From Flammulina velutipes (Eukaryota > Basidiomycota > Agaricomycetes > Agaricales > Physalacriaceae), in contig CM022368.1 of assembly GCA_011800155.1 (NCBI GenBank), positions 2,480,001 to 2,544,000 of the forward strand: a DNA stretch of 64,000 nt, in the 5' to 3' direction. Position numbers and translations under genes: made by a program. Below are positions 24,778 to 35,387 of the stretch, piece by piece (within the stretch, counting starts at the first letter, position 1; each line of letters starts with the position of its first letter). The notes beneath the pieces are model-generated. The model was not told the DNA's origin, did no database searches, and worked only from the letters and a program-made list of their open reading frames with translations.

Positions 24778-27700
24778 TCATTGATAGCCGGGGTGAGATT
24801 GGAGGTGGTGTTGGTGGTACGAAGCTTGATGGTGCCCGTGACCGTACGTCGACCGCATATCACTCGCGTTACTCTGAGGCATCGAAGCCGCCATCGGGTT
24901 CGGCTGCTCCCCCTGCCCCCCAAATCCTAAATCCAAAAACATATTCTTCCAATACTGAGCATCAAGCTCCGACGCATGCTGAGGAGTAGGAGGAGGATAA
25001 TGTCCCCCTCCCCCTCCCCCCTGATACATCCCCCCATTCCCATTCCCATTCGCACCCATAGAATTCGACGAAGGCTGCCGCATAGGAAGCTCCGCAGCCT
25101 GTTGCTGTTGCTGTTGTTGTTGTTGCTGCTGCTGCTGTTGATAATGCCCCTGCTGGGGATGCGCCGGTAGATGCGGAGACGCAGGAAAATGGAACGCTGG
25201 GTCCTGTTGTGGATGTGATAGTTCACCCGGGTTGTGATGGTACATATGAGCATGTGTGGGTGACTGCATCACCGCCTGGGAGTCGGCGCCTGCTTGGATG
25301 CGGGTGAGTAATTCATTGGGCGGCATCGTCGGTGGCGCGGATGATGGAACTGTACCTTGCAGACGAGGGTCGATGGCCGTTTCGTAGTCGTATCTGCCTT
25401 TGAGGGGGGCCCGCGGACGGGGATTGAACAAGTCGTTCGACAGGAGACTCCGCAGGAATCGAGCGTGATAAGCCGCCTGCGTCGACGCCGGAGAAAGATT
25501 CGACGCTACATGGTACGCATCGGCCGTTTTGGTGATAATACTATGTATCTCCCGGGCGGCACCATCATGTAGCTGGAGTAGAGCATGGGAACTCCTCAGC
25601 AGCTGATATTGACAGGGTTAATAATGGAGCTAATCTAGCATGAGATTCGGCAAACCTTGAGCAAAAAGACAGCGGAGTACGCTGACATGATGGTGATGGA
25701 ATCTTGCCCATAGCGCTTGGAACGATACATAAGTATGACGGAGAACTCTTCAATCCCAAGCTGCTCACCAGCATACTCATGTCCGCGAAATCCTCGGCTA
25801 GTATGCGCAGGCAGTCAGTCGCGCTGGTGTAACACGCAGAAACCGCTTGCAAACTAGGGCTTGACGGTCCAGCCTGTACCCGAAGCATGAGCAAGAATGA
25901 ATATGACCATTATCACACTTACTGATGTGGCACTGTATTGGATGCCAAAGCTGTTCAAGAACAACCGGACGTACAACCTAAAATAGCTGAGGAACGAGAA
26001 ATGGAACGCTTGACCGCCGGCTACCAGCACTATCAGTGTCGTGTGATGATCATCTTACGTAGAACGCACCTTTTTGCATCTCTCGCGTCCAGTGGTCCAT
26101 CCATTGCGTCAGCTTGCCATTACAGTTACGCAGGACCACATCGTACTTGATATCTGTATGTCCGCTGCCCTGGCGCGAGTCATGGAAGATTTCTGTTGTT
26201 TCAGCCTGGAGAGATAAGCAACTCGTCAGTAATTGGCCGCCGGACATTGAGGAACGTACCGCTATGTGGCGCAGTGGGACGAAAGCAGCAAGAATGACAT
26301 CCTCGGGCCGAGTCTGACCGCCACTCAGTTCGTGCCATTGCCCAGAATGTCGGATGAACGCGTCCTCAGGGAGCATCCAACTTCGTCCTGTCTGAGTGCT
26401 CAAACTGCGGTCGTGCACAAATAGCACGAGGTAGGTGCGCTCGCGATTTCGCCGCTCTAACAAATGGAACTCGGTCTCATGGGGAGGGGGGACTGGTATG
26501 AAGCGGTTTAATCCCAGCTCTACCGCCAGACGACATGCCTAAGAAAAAATTAATACAGGCTAACCACAACCTTCGACGACACTTACATAGCCGATATAAG
26601 TCCATGTACGCTGCAGGGTAGTGATAAGCCATGTATAGAGATTCAGAAACCGGCAAACCTCACGTTGTCGTCCGGATCGCGCCAGTAAGTAAGACAAGCA
26701 AAGGCTTGCGCAACCTCAACTCGTTTCCATCCTTGCGCGAAGGCTTCAACCATGAACTCGTACGCCATCTTTTGACACTGCTTGAAGCATTCCGGTTTGA
26801 AGAACCGGCAACCACACATGATCAGAGTGGTGAATAAGAACGGACATCTAGACCGCACGTAGTTGACGGTGTGTAGGGCTGGGTCAAATAGGTTAATGAA
26901 GGGGTTAAGACGAATGAAGATGGCGTCGAAGAGAACTTTAGCGTCTTCCTCGGTGATCAGCCCTGCTTCGATGGGATCCAATAAAGAGCCTGAGGGAACG
27001 GTCGGAGTTTGTGATTGCGGTGGTGTGTAGGAGGAACCGCGAGGCTGCTGGCTTTTGACAGACTCGTCTTCGGGATTGAGGACGGTCCTGAAGAAGGGAT
27101 TTCGTTGATTTTCCTTTTTGATCATTTTCGCAGGGAAGAGGGTTTCGTTGTTGTGTTCTGGGTCGTCGTCGTCGTCGTCTTCATCGTCGTCTACATCCAT
27201 TGTACGAGAGCTGGCGGCTGAATTTGGATAATCATTCGGAGATGAATACTGGGGAGGGAGATTGAGTGGCGGCAGTTCGTTGGATGGGAAGTGCGTAGTG
27301 GTAGACGAGGACTCGCCACGGTATGTACCGTTATAGGATGGCTCTGAGGAACCAACGTGGGTGTCAGGGAAACGTGAAACGGGCGCCTCTTGAGAAGTGG
27401 ACTTGCGCTTCGCGTTATTAAGCCCTTTCTCCAGACGGCGAAGCATCTTGGAGGCCTCGGACAGTCTAGTCTGTTATGAGCACGTTGGATGAAGCATTGA
27501 AAGATGCTACGCACTTTGAGCCAGGCTTACGGCCTCGTCTGTGCTTTTCGAATACACATCTGTGATAATGATTGGACTTGAGTAAACGGGAGAAAGCGAG
27601 ATACGAACTCTACATTTGCGCGTTTGCAGCGCTGGCATTGTTTCTGACCATCATCTGCGCCGACGCACTTCATCTGAGCAGATGGAATTTTAGAAAGCGG

Positions 27701-27885
27701 AAGAGAAAGTGGTCGGACGGAACGCACCTTTGCTGCGCGGCATGTAGTGCACGCTCTTGCACCGCGAACGACTGGCTGCTTTGCGCTTGAGCATATACGT
27801 CGTCAACACGGACGATGGAGGAGCAGAGGCAAGAAGGATACCTGGATTTCGAGTCGGACAAGGGGTCGACGGACTGGATATCCAT
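24778..27885 (-). CDS. Zn2Cys6 transcription regulator with polyglutamine tail
   Basis: Fungal binuclear-zinc DNA-binding regulator. Splicing exon 1 (ATG at 27883-27885, MDIQSVDPLSDSKS) through a 56-base intron, then a 54-base in-frame intron, yields RGARACTTCRAAKMKCVG, KQCQRCKRANVEC and VFEKHRRGRKPGSKL, a complete CxxCx6C...CxxC zinc cluster. A heptad-like linker (SKMLRRLEKGLNNAKR) follows. An acidic run (VDDDEDDDDDDPEHNNE) precedes a fungal-specific middle domain (LFDAIFIRLNPFINLFDPAL, TLIMCGCRFFKPECFKQCQK, VEVAQAFACLTYWRDPDDN). The C-terminal third is low complexity with a 14-glutamine run, glycine runs and histidine-rich ends. TGA is at 24778-24780. Target genes are unknown. The middle domain is shared by many sugar and amino-acid regulators, so no specific pathway is assigned. 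Confidence 0.88.
25099..25140 (-). repeat. Polyglutamine-coding CAG/CAA tract
   Basis: Forty-two bases of mixed CAG and CAA codons encode 14 consecutive glutamines in the C-terminal region of the Zn2Cys6 regulator. The codon mixture means the run is not a pure microsatellite, but its length may still vary between strains. Confidence 0.95.
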
Positions 27886-28454
27886 CTTGTCACCGTGTTG
27901 GACACCGCGTTGTAGACCGTGTTGTAGACCGGAGTCGGAAGGCTTGGAAGTACGTCGGAGGCGTCAAGACCGTCGGGCGCGATGAGCAGAGGGTCGAGCG
28001 GGTCGAGTGGAACAGCGATGGCGACGGCAAGGACAGTGGGAGTGATAGTGTAAAGGCAAGATGGGGTCAGAGTATTCGGTGGGAGGCAAGCTCGATCCGG
28101 CAACTTGGGCGACCGCTTATCTCTTTTTTCGCCGGACCTTGGATATTGCCGGAACTCGCCGAGATTCTATTGGTGACGAGGTCTCGGTAAAAAAACAACA
28201 TTCGGAATTTCGGAGGCATTCTGTACATTCATTAAATGTGGCGTGGCCACCGCTAACTCCCGGCTCCTGGCGGAAGTTGCTGCTACTTCCGAGGTACATC
28301 CAACTGCAAGCTATCAGTGTTATCAGTTCTCATCCAATCCACTATCCTTCTTCATGTTTATTTATTGCCACCAACACGAGGCGCTCGGCTGGACCTGGTC
28401 TGCACGAGGCACTGATATCTACAAATTTTGCTTTCCGCTTTGTTCGTGACCCCC
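27886..28454. other. Divergent intergenic region between the Zn2Cys6 regulator and a membrane-protein gene
   Basis: Head-to-head spacing of 569 bases with no supported gene. Open frames on both strands here have no recognisable content. The right-hand side (about 28300-28420) carries CT-rich stretches typical of fungal 5' flanks. It presumably holds both promoters. Confidence 0.5.
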
Positions 28455-29334
28455 ATGCCTCCGTCTCCCAGCCGCACCATCGTCACGACTACGCTCTGGC
28501 GAAATGAACCATCTAGTACTCTAACAGCCGCTACATCCCCACCCAACAACCCCAAGCTTCCAATCGGCGCAATAGTGGGGGGTCTCCTGGGCGGAGTGCT
28601 TCTGGCTGTGGTTGCAGTCGCTGCGTGGATCCGCTGGGGAAGGTCAATCGAACGCCAGAGAAGAAAGCAGCAAAAGGAATTGGTGGGCCCCGGAATTCTT
28701 GACATGCTAAATTGACAAGCTAATTTGGTGCCATGCTCAGGCCACGCTTCGTGCAACAGAGAAGAATACACGTCTCAACGCTTCTTCTGCGGTGGCCAGG
28801 CCCCGCGCAGGCCAGTATCTGCCGTCTGCCCTCTGGCCACCAGCGTCGACAAAAGTCAAATTTGCCGATGCCAATCAGCCACCAGCAGATCCCGAGCCAC
28901 AGCAAAAAGACAAGGCCAAAGCTGTCGATCCCCCGCCAATCCCCGTCCGACGCCCAACCCGTCCGACAGCCTTGTCCAGCGATCCCAATCCATCGTCCGG
29001 CGTTATTTTTCCGTGGCGTAAAAAGAGTGTCGAACGTATCGCGGCAGAACGGCCGTCCCCAGCACCAGACAACACCGCAGACGACGATGACTCTGATTCC
29101 ACGAGTTACTACTCAATGGAAAATGAGCCGCCGGTAGAACTTGCTGCGCCACACTCAGACACGAACCCACGCCTATCACGGAGTTCGTCAATGTGGTCTT
29201 TCTTATTGAGAAACGGGTTTCGAAGACCGTCGACGAACACTCTGAATCCCGGGGGGAACAGGAATTCGCAGGCCACCAGTGTCTCCATGTACTCGCAGCC
29301 GGAGGAACCTCTCCCCGTCGGTGTGGCGATATGA
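28455..29334 (+). CDS. Single-pass membrane protein with low-complexity tail, unknown function
   Basis: The frame starts MPPSPSRTIVTTTLWRNEPS, a short Ser/Thr/Pro-rich extracellular-type segment, followed by NPKLPIGAIVGGLLGGVLLA and VVAVAAWIRWGRSIERQRR. That is one transmembrane helix with small-residue GxxxG-like spacing and a basic cytoplasmic flank. An intron of about 57 bases ending near 28740 joins KQQKEL to ATLRATEKNTRLNASSAVAR. The remaining cytoplasmic part is proline- and serine-rich (PQQKDKAKAVDPPPIPVRR, DDDDSDSTSYYSMENEPP) and ends EEPLPVGVAI before TGA at 29332-29334. Many basidiomycetes carry single-helix proteins of this layout, some resembling Mid2/Wsc-type sensors, but there is no signal peptide or cysteine-rich domain here. 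No function assigned. Confidence 0.72.
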
Positions 29335-29401
29335 TTATTATTCTTACGGACTTTTTCATGATTTAATGGACAATGTATTGGCGGAGGACAGTAGTATACG
29401 G

Positions 29402-30069
29402 TTATTGTAATGTCTTGACGTATTTCTGTGTGTACACAATGAATGAATTGTTTGTAGAGAACATCATGGCACGTACTTGTTCTACTTGCTCTACAGCAGC
29501 TTTGAACTTGTAGACCTCCCGCCAGCAGTCTAATGTCCGCGTCGGCTTATTCCTAGGTCAAAGGTGAGTACAAAGTGCGAACAGGTTGTCGAGCACGCAC
29601 TTGTAACAAGTCAGGACAGACTCCTGGAGTTCCTTCAAGTCCGGAAATTCCTGGAGATCCTTGCGCGCATGGAAACGGTCGACTTTGGTTCTGACCTCTT
29701 CCAAGTCGTTCAGTAGGCTGACGCTGTCCTTGATGGCACCGGTATCGCTGCCCTCGCCAGTCATCGCACGCTCGCGGTCCAGGTTCTCCTTCTCCAACGC
29801 CTGCTCTATCTTTTGGCGAACATCCTCTTCCTCTTTGCGAAGTCGCTCCAGCTCGTTTTGTATCCGAGCTCGTACATGCGAGTCTAGTGTTGATTGACGT
29901 TCGGGTGATACCTCGCTCGATGTTTGGTGAGCAGCCAATTGGTCCACTACTTCCGATGAAAACTGGGAGAGTCAGGCTTCAATAATCCAAAGCAGAAGAA
30001 TGAGCTGACTTGAATAGGCGTTTCATTGAGAAAGACTTTGTCTTCTGCCTTGGATTGGGAGGCACCCAT
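29402..30069 (-). CDS. MIC19: MICOS complex subunit Mic19 (DUF1690/CHCH)
   Basis: Inner-membrane organising protein of mitochondria that bridges Mic60 and the Mic10 subcomplex at cristae junctions. The start ATG at 30067-30069 gives MGASQSKAEDKVFLNETPIQ, an N-myristoylation-type start followed by the conserved LNETPIQFS segment. A charged coiled coil follows (IQNELERLRKEEEDVRQKIE, then QALEKEN). The C-terminal CHCH element is assembled across an intron: TCYK joined to NKPTRTLDCWREVYKFK, giving a Cx10C pair as in fungal Mic19. A last small exon ends KYVKTLQ with TAA at 29402-29404. Length (about 190 residues) and domain order match Mic19. Confidence 0.88.
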
Positions 30070-30199
30070 AGTGGAGGATGGAAGTACGGGAAAGACCGTG
30101 ATCGGTACTATAGTCGACGACTCAACAAAATTTCGTTGGGCAATAATCTCATCTCAGGTTCAGTTTGTAAAGATTCCATTACAAAGTGGTATCCATAAA

Positions 30200-31220
30200 T
30201 TATGCAACGGTAACAAACGGCGAGGCAGCAGCAACTGCAGCGGAAGCACCGGTAAACTCGTGTGCTTGCCCAATCATCAATAGACCAGCTACGTGGAACA
30301 TGTCAACTACGACACAAACAAAGACAGAAACCACTTACTGATGAGCCCAAATAGACCCAGGATACTGCCAAAGACCTCGACGACAAGGATCTTGACAAAC
30401 AAGTTGGGGTCTGCAGCGTCGGAGAGCGCAGCAGTCGAACCAGTGATTCCAACACACACACCGCAGAGCAAGTTGCAGGCGCCGACGGTCAGGCCTCCCC
30501 AGAACAGCGCAAAGCCTGGATATTGCTCAGTACACGTGCGGAGACACGGGGAATGGACGCGTACCAGTAAAGTAGTTCTCGGGGGTGTACAGATCCACGT
30601 CGGCAACGGGGGTGGAGATTTTTCCAGAGTAGACAATACCAATGATCTGTACTTCATTAGGAGCATGCCTGGAAGCAGGATTTAGATTACGCACGACACC
30701 GTAAATTGCCACGACTTCACAGAAAATGATACTGTCCAGATAGCTCAGCCGCGTCCTATAGTGATTCAGACAAAGCGCACGCACCTAATCAGATTTTTTG
30801 TGCTAATTCTGGGAGCCCTGACGCCTCCTCCGAGGATGGAAGATCCAGTGATGAATATGCCCCTAGTGCATACGTTAACGCTCGTCCTTGGTCCACAAGT
30901 GCAATAACGCACCAGCCGGCACCGAGCACGCTCAAGCCAATACAGAGGCCTATTCCCGTCGCTGCCCATGCATACGGACTTGACTCTTCCAAGAAACGAC
31001 CAACATTGAACGCTTCTCCCGAGCCTGCGTGTTGTTGCTGTTAGCCATGGTCTGACAAGGATCCAAGTGTACACGCACCGGTGAGCAGAATATAAAGTGC
31101 AATTACAATAACAACGAATGGTGGCAGACCATAACTATAGTATCCCATCGGTTCGTAGTCGTGGTTGGTGATGAGCAGCAGTGTCACCCTGTGACCCGTA
31201 ACACCTCTTCCCTCCGCCAT
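30200..31220 (-). CDS. VMA16: V-type H+-ATPase proteolipid subunit c''
   Basis: Membrane ring subunit of the vacuolar proton pump. Exons encode [18 protein letters not shown] first helix, [52 protein letters not shown], then [40 protein letters not shown] and [20 protein letters not shown], ending ASPFVTVA with TAA at 30200-30202. Each half carries the expected membrane glutamate context ([18 protein letters not shown]). The extra first helix distinguishes c'' from c and c'. I took the ATG at 31218-31220 ([15 protein letters not shown]), but an in-frame ATG at 31146-31148 ([11 protein letters not shown]) may be the true start. About six short introns. Confidence 0.92.
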
Positions 31221-32206
31221 CCATCTATATTCCAGTCCAAGTCAAAGGGCACTATTCTTCTATTTCCCCACTTACAAAATCATTATTTGGGAGGGCTAAG
31301 CTTGGTGATAAACCATGCAATGCAACTTCGCTAATGTCGTTTGGTAGAACTTTATCCTCGGCATTGTTGGAGTATTTCACTCGCGCACCGATTAAGTATT
31401 GAACGAACTCTTGCAATGATGGGGCTCGCTGGCGCCTTTTTCACCTGGAGGACTAGCTCTAACACGCGTTCCCTGAGAGGAACTGTGGTTATGACTTCTT
31501 CAGTACGTTTATCTTCGTTCCGACCTTCGACTATGTGCCGGCTTGTACACCACTTCACCCTGCAACAAACGACTGGGGAATGGGAGGTGGGCTTTTGACC
31601 GCTGTGATGAAGATCTCTGGAGTCATGGTATGTTGTTGCAGGTACTTGTCGCTCATCCTGTGCTTACCATACGCGTTAGGGAACCGTCATTATACTGTAC
31701 GGACATATATTGACAACAGTGTGTGCATCGTGCTCCATATTAGCGCTGCTCATTCGAGCCCCGATATAGAATCTTATGTCCCATTGAGTGTCTCTGAATG
31801 CTAGTGTTTTGAGTTTCGAACTCTCTCGACCAACTAGCAGCTCTTCGAGATCCAAGTCCGAATCCATCTGATTGAATCTCATTGTTTGTATTTTTAGCAC
31901 GAGCTACCAATGCTAAACGTCGATGTATATCCATGGAAAAGAACCAGTACGGACATGTCTTCTGCCATAGACCTTTCCTAACGTTCAAATAGATGAAGTG
32001 CCACTAACATTAGACGTGTTTCGCGCACCAATATGTTCAGGTGCTTTGACACTAAACTGTGAGAAGGCATCTCCTTATATTCTGCAGACAGAGCGAGCCT
32101 CCAACGCACCTTTTGGACTTGCAAAAGCTGCCAGTGCCAAAAAATCAACAGCCAATGGACATCTATATTTAGACCGGTGTGGCGGTGCGTCGATCGCAAC
32201 ACTCTG
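31221..32206. other. Gene-poor intergenic stretch, nothing identified
   Basis: About 1 kb between the V-ATPase subunit gene and a short intronless ORF. I see no continuous coding region, RNA gene or repeat. Short open frames on both strands do not resemble known proteins and are broken by stops. Confidence 0.5.
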
Positions 32207-32215
32207 TTTATAAAG
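32207..32215 (+). promoter_or_regulatory. TATA-box-like element TTTATAAAG
   Basis: A good match to a TATA box 79 bases before the ATG of the short ORF at 32294, followed by a CT-rich tract (CTCTCTGACTCCCCTTCC) of the kind often seen near fungal transcription starts. A TATA element is otherwise uncommon in this window. Confidence 0.5.
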
Positions 32216-32293
32216 CCAGCTCTCTCTGACTCCCCTTCCTTTCCGCCATCATACAGATAGCACCCCTACATTCTACATCCCACATTACTAAAA

Positions 32294-32743
32294 ATGTTCT
32301 CTTCCAACAGCTCCAACCAAGCGACTCTTTCGACTTCCGTTCGCTGCAAGGCCACTCTGCGCGGACTCAAGGTTCAGAAAAATCGCCAACAGGAGCCATC
32401 TACAAAATTGCCCACCACCGACGTTAATGTCGGGGCTCGCCGTCCTGCGCCTATCATCGCTCCAGTGTTCGTTGGACGTTTCGCGGCGCAGGAAGCGGCA
32501 CTAAAAGTTGAGGTAGTCGAGCAAGTAGTAGCCCCTGTTTCTCTTGCGCGGGCGCAGAGGCAGACGGCGATTGCACTTGACTGCCTGGAGGGTAGGAGGC
32601 CTGACAATTTAGCGACCTCATCCGACTGGGATACCCTCGAGTTTTTGGAGGATATCGGAGAGATGACGACTGCTGTCCCGGTCGTGCGCAGCGCCTTCTC
32701 CATGTACGTTTCTCGCTTCAAGAATTTTGTTGATGAGATTTAA
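32294..32743 (+). CDS. Intronless 149-residue protein of unknown function
   Basis: A single open frame starting MFSSNSSNQATLSTSVRCKA and ending SMYVSRFKNFVDEI. It follows a TATA-like element and a CT-rich leader, with the context CTAAAAATG before the start. No signal peptide or membrane helix. The middle is basic to neutral (ATLRGLKVQKNRQQEP, VGARRPAPIIAPVFVGRFA) and the end is acidic (SSDWDTLEFLEDIGEM). I do not recognise the family. Promoter-like context and length support a real gene. Its isolated position in a gene-poor stretch suggests a lineage-specific gene. Confidence 0.55.
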   Translation: MFSSNSSNQATLSTSVRCKATLRGLKVQKNRQQEPSTKLPTTDVNVGARRPAPIIAPVFVGRFAAQEAALKVEVVEQVVAPVSLARAQRQTAIALDCLEGRRPDNLATSSDWDTLEFLEDIGEMTTAVPVVRSAFSMYVSRFKNFVDEI

Positions 32744-33706
32744 TAGGCTCTCTTGTGTATATGTCGACGCCGTAGCATTTCTTTCGTAGCAACTTTCTGA
32801 AGATGTCTAGTCGGTGCGTTTTGTTCTTACTGTCTGTCCGAAACGTTTTTATAGGTCACTATTTGTCTTCCGGCTCGTCAACCTTTTGTCTTGGCATCTA
32901 TGGCACTGGCAATCTCGTCTGGGTTCATCCCTCTGGTGGCAACTTCGCGTGATTTCTAGACAACTTGAACTGTGGAATTTCTGGCTGCGTATATCGATCT
33001 GGCGACTCTGGCCTGGGTCTGGCAAGATCTCGCTGCTGCTTCTACGTGTCACTCGGGTACGGTTTTATTAGGAATATACTGAGGGCTTGAAGATCTCGGA
33101 GGTTTCTTCAGTGACAGCTGGAGAGACCCCGAGATTCGATGTCTAGCTCGTGAGTCGTCCATAACCTTGAGCTACCCTTCAACTTGCTGATCATGCACTA
33201 CTATCCTCCACAAACGCGAGACCTTGCTCTCATATATTTCTCAAAAGCTCCTTTTCGCATTACGAACACCGGAAATACGTCGTTTGTCTCTAATTTTGTT
33301 GGTAAGCTTGGCTTCTATTCGAATTCTCAGACTTCTTCATGGGCTCGACATAGCTTGTTGATTGTAGCTAGTTGGATCAATGCGCGACTCAATTCAAACA
33401 CGAGTTTAACTTGACATCCGCTAATGTGCGTATACATCTTTTAGCCAGAGGACTTCTCCGGGCTCATGAATCGGGCCATGGCGTCGGGACATCATAGGTT
33501 CTTTCTCGATTCCCATTCGCTTTCTTCATCGTTCGGGCGAGCTCCGCAGCGGGCCAATTGACAATCACTTGCGAGGCGCTGGCACAATATCAACCGCCAC
33601 TCTTACGCTTCCTGATCTCACGGGTAACTTGCAGTCAAAATAATAGAAGCAAAGGTACGCTAGTTGTATTATTCTATTAGTTCGGTATATATATTCATTC
33701 AGTAAG
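32744..33706. other. Intergenic stretch, nothing identified
   Basis: Nearly 1 kb between the 149-residue ORF and the end of the cutinase gene. No supported coding region on either strand, no tRNA and no repeat detected by eye. It may contain untranslated regions. Confidence 0.45.
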
Positions 33707-34576
33707 TTACAACAGCGCCTCAATCGCTGGAAGTTCAGTCATCGCCCACGTTGCTGCCTTCTGCCCATAGCGGAGATGTCCGTACAAGAAGTGATTGAAT
33801 CCTAACGCCAATTTTCGCGCCTCACCGTCCACCACTTTGCCCGCCAAAGGCACCTTGTTTTCCTTCGCCTCTGTCACGAATCGATCAACCAACGATTGTA
33901 TCTCCTGGAATCGCTGTTTGTGGAGGTCGATGTTCCCAAGTTCCTTGGCAGTGTTCTGTATAAACGACTTCACATCTCCGAAGATTTCAGCTACGTTCCA
34001 TTCCTCCTTTGTGCACAGGAAGTCGCCAACGATACATGGGGAATGGAAATGGTCGACTCGAACTCTCAGATGGAACATGTCGAATTGCTTATATGGATCG
34101 CCGAATGTGATGAGAGCTGCCACATTGTTGTTAGCTGTGTCGGCATCCAAAAGGTCCAATGCCAGGTGCCCAACCAGAGCGCCCTGACTCCATCCACTGA
34201 TGATGACCTTTGCGTCCGGGCACAAGTCGAGGTAGGCGTTAATTGTGGCAGCCATTGCCCTCGCCCCTCTGCGACTTCCTCCCTCCAAATACCCTTTCAA
34301 GTCGGCTAGGTATTCCTCCGCGTCAACTCCCTGCCTCGCCACTTTACTCTTGGGGAACGCTTCTAGTAAATCAGGACCAACCCAATAGCCGACATTTCCT
34401 GAGTCGAATGTTCCGCGAGCGAAGATGACAACAATAGGAAGGCAGTTGTCCGAATTACCACTGTCGATAATGTCCTGCATTTCGTTGTATGTGTTCTGGA
34501 TTGGCCCGTCCCGCGGGATGATGGTGGCGAGTGTCATGGGTGCCAGGATGGAGGCGAGGAAGAGTGAGAACCACAT
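33707..34576 (-). CDS. Secreted cutinase-family (CE5) esterase
   Basis: Serine esterase predicted to act outside the cell on cutin or acetylated polymers. The intronless frame of 289 residues opens with a signal peptide (MWFSLFLASILAPMTLA). Catalytic elements in order: GWSQGA with Ser130, the disulfide-bracketed Asp in CIVGDFLC (Asp195), and a His in FNHFLYGH (His262). Cysteines at about 44, 119, 191 and 198 match the two cutinase disulfides. The oxyanion-hole region VVIFARGTFDSGNVG is typical. The Asp-to-His spacing is about 67 residues, much longer than the dozen or so usual in cutinases; the extra segment is helical and charged. Substrate is uncertain: cutinase, acetylxylan esterase or a related esterase. 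Confidence 0.85.
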   Translation of the reverse strand: MWFSLFLASILAPMTLATIIPRDGPIQNTYNEMQDIIDSGNSDNCLPIVVIFARGTFDSGNVGYWVGPDLLEAFPKSKVARQGVDAEEYLADLKGYLEGGSRRGARAMAATINAYLDLCPDAKVIISGWSQGALVGHLALDLLDADTANNNVAALITFGDPYKQFDMFHLRVRVDHFHSPCIVGDFLCTKEEWNVAEIFGDVKSFIQNTAKELGNIDLHKQRFQEIQSLVDRFVTEAKENKVPLAGKVVDGEARKLALGFNHFLYGHLRYGQKAATWAMTELPAIEALL

Positions 34577-34816
34577 TGCTAGGATAGATAGTGTATACTA
34601 CGAGTCGCCCGACTATTTATGTATAGCGCTATGTAGAGATCTGCAGGGTATAAATGGAGGCAGAGTAGAGGTTGGGTGGTGCATTGACTACCGTCGCGGG
34701 CAGATCTAGTGAGTACTAGTAGTCGTAAGTGGTATGAGCTAGCGTCGGTAGGATCGTTTCCTTTGGCGACAATTATCTGACGAACTCGTGGCGTAACTAT
34801 GGTGGATCAGCAAGTC

Positions 34817-35240
34817 CTAGTTTGTAACATAAGCAAAAGCAGTCCAAAGGTTAGTGTCATTTAGTAAGACTTTCACAACAATTCTGTGCAGGCCAACATG
34901 TGAGTGTTTGCATGAGTAGATCAACCCAAAGCGTGAGTTGTATCCAGTTGCCCAGATCACTGCATCGCATCTTTCGGTCTTGATGTCACGCGAGACAATC
35001 TTCTGGATGGTGAACTGAAGCCTATCGTTTGTGGCACTCTTGGACACATCGACCCCAATGATGTGCGAGTAGGTCTGGAGTTTGAGGAGAGGTTGGTCCA
35101 TAGACTCATGTAATGCTATCGGTTTGTCGCGCAATATCGCTGTCGGCCTTTTGAGTGTACACTGCTTCGTGAAACTAATATCCTTGATACTGGAGCACGC
35201 TTGGATTTCCGCTTGAGAAAGTATCTGACCTCGGATAACT
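34817..35240 (-). pseudogene. Fragment of a flavin-containing monooxygenase
   Basis: An open stretch reads QILSQAEIQACSSIKDISFT, then RPTAILRDKPIALHESMDQP, and ends with ERCDAVIWATGYN. The last segment is the conserved DxxIxATGY motif found near the C-terminal part of FMO-type and related FAD monooxygenases. No GxGxxG dinucleotide-binding motifs occur upstream; stop codons appear before about 35240, and the next gene starts at 35388. The remaining frame downstream (LHRIVVKVLLNDTNLWTAFA) ends at 34817. It is best read as a truncated remnant. A small chance remains of a heavily spliced gene with missed exons. Confidence 0.5.
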
Positions 35241-35387
35241 ACCCGTAAGTATTTCCCCGCCTTTTAAGCTGATCAATCAAACAAAGAATACAGTTCGATG
35301 AATACAACAAATGACGAGAAAACAACCACAACGTACTACAGCTACACAGAAATCAGATACATACAAGAAGATAAAAGTCCATAGCCA

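Noticed and set aside
27747..28190. Plus-strand frame of 147 codons upstream of the membrane-protein gene
   Set aside because: It overlaps the zinc-cluster exons of the minus-strand regulator, is Arg/Gly-rich and shows no recognisable protein features.
31221..32206. Short frames suggesting a membrane protein remnant
   Set aside because: Stops interrupt every frame and no conserved motif could be followed, so no pseudogene call was made.
34817..35240. A complete monooxygenase gene
   Set aside because: Only the C-terminal ATGY region is present; no nucleotide-binding motifs occur before the next gene.
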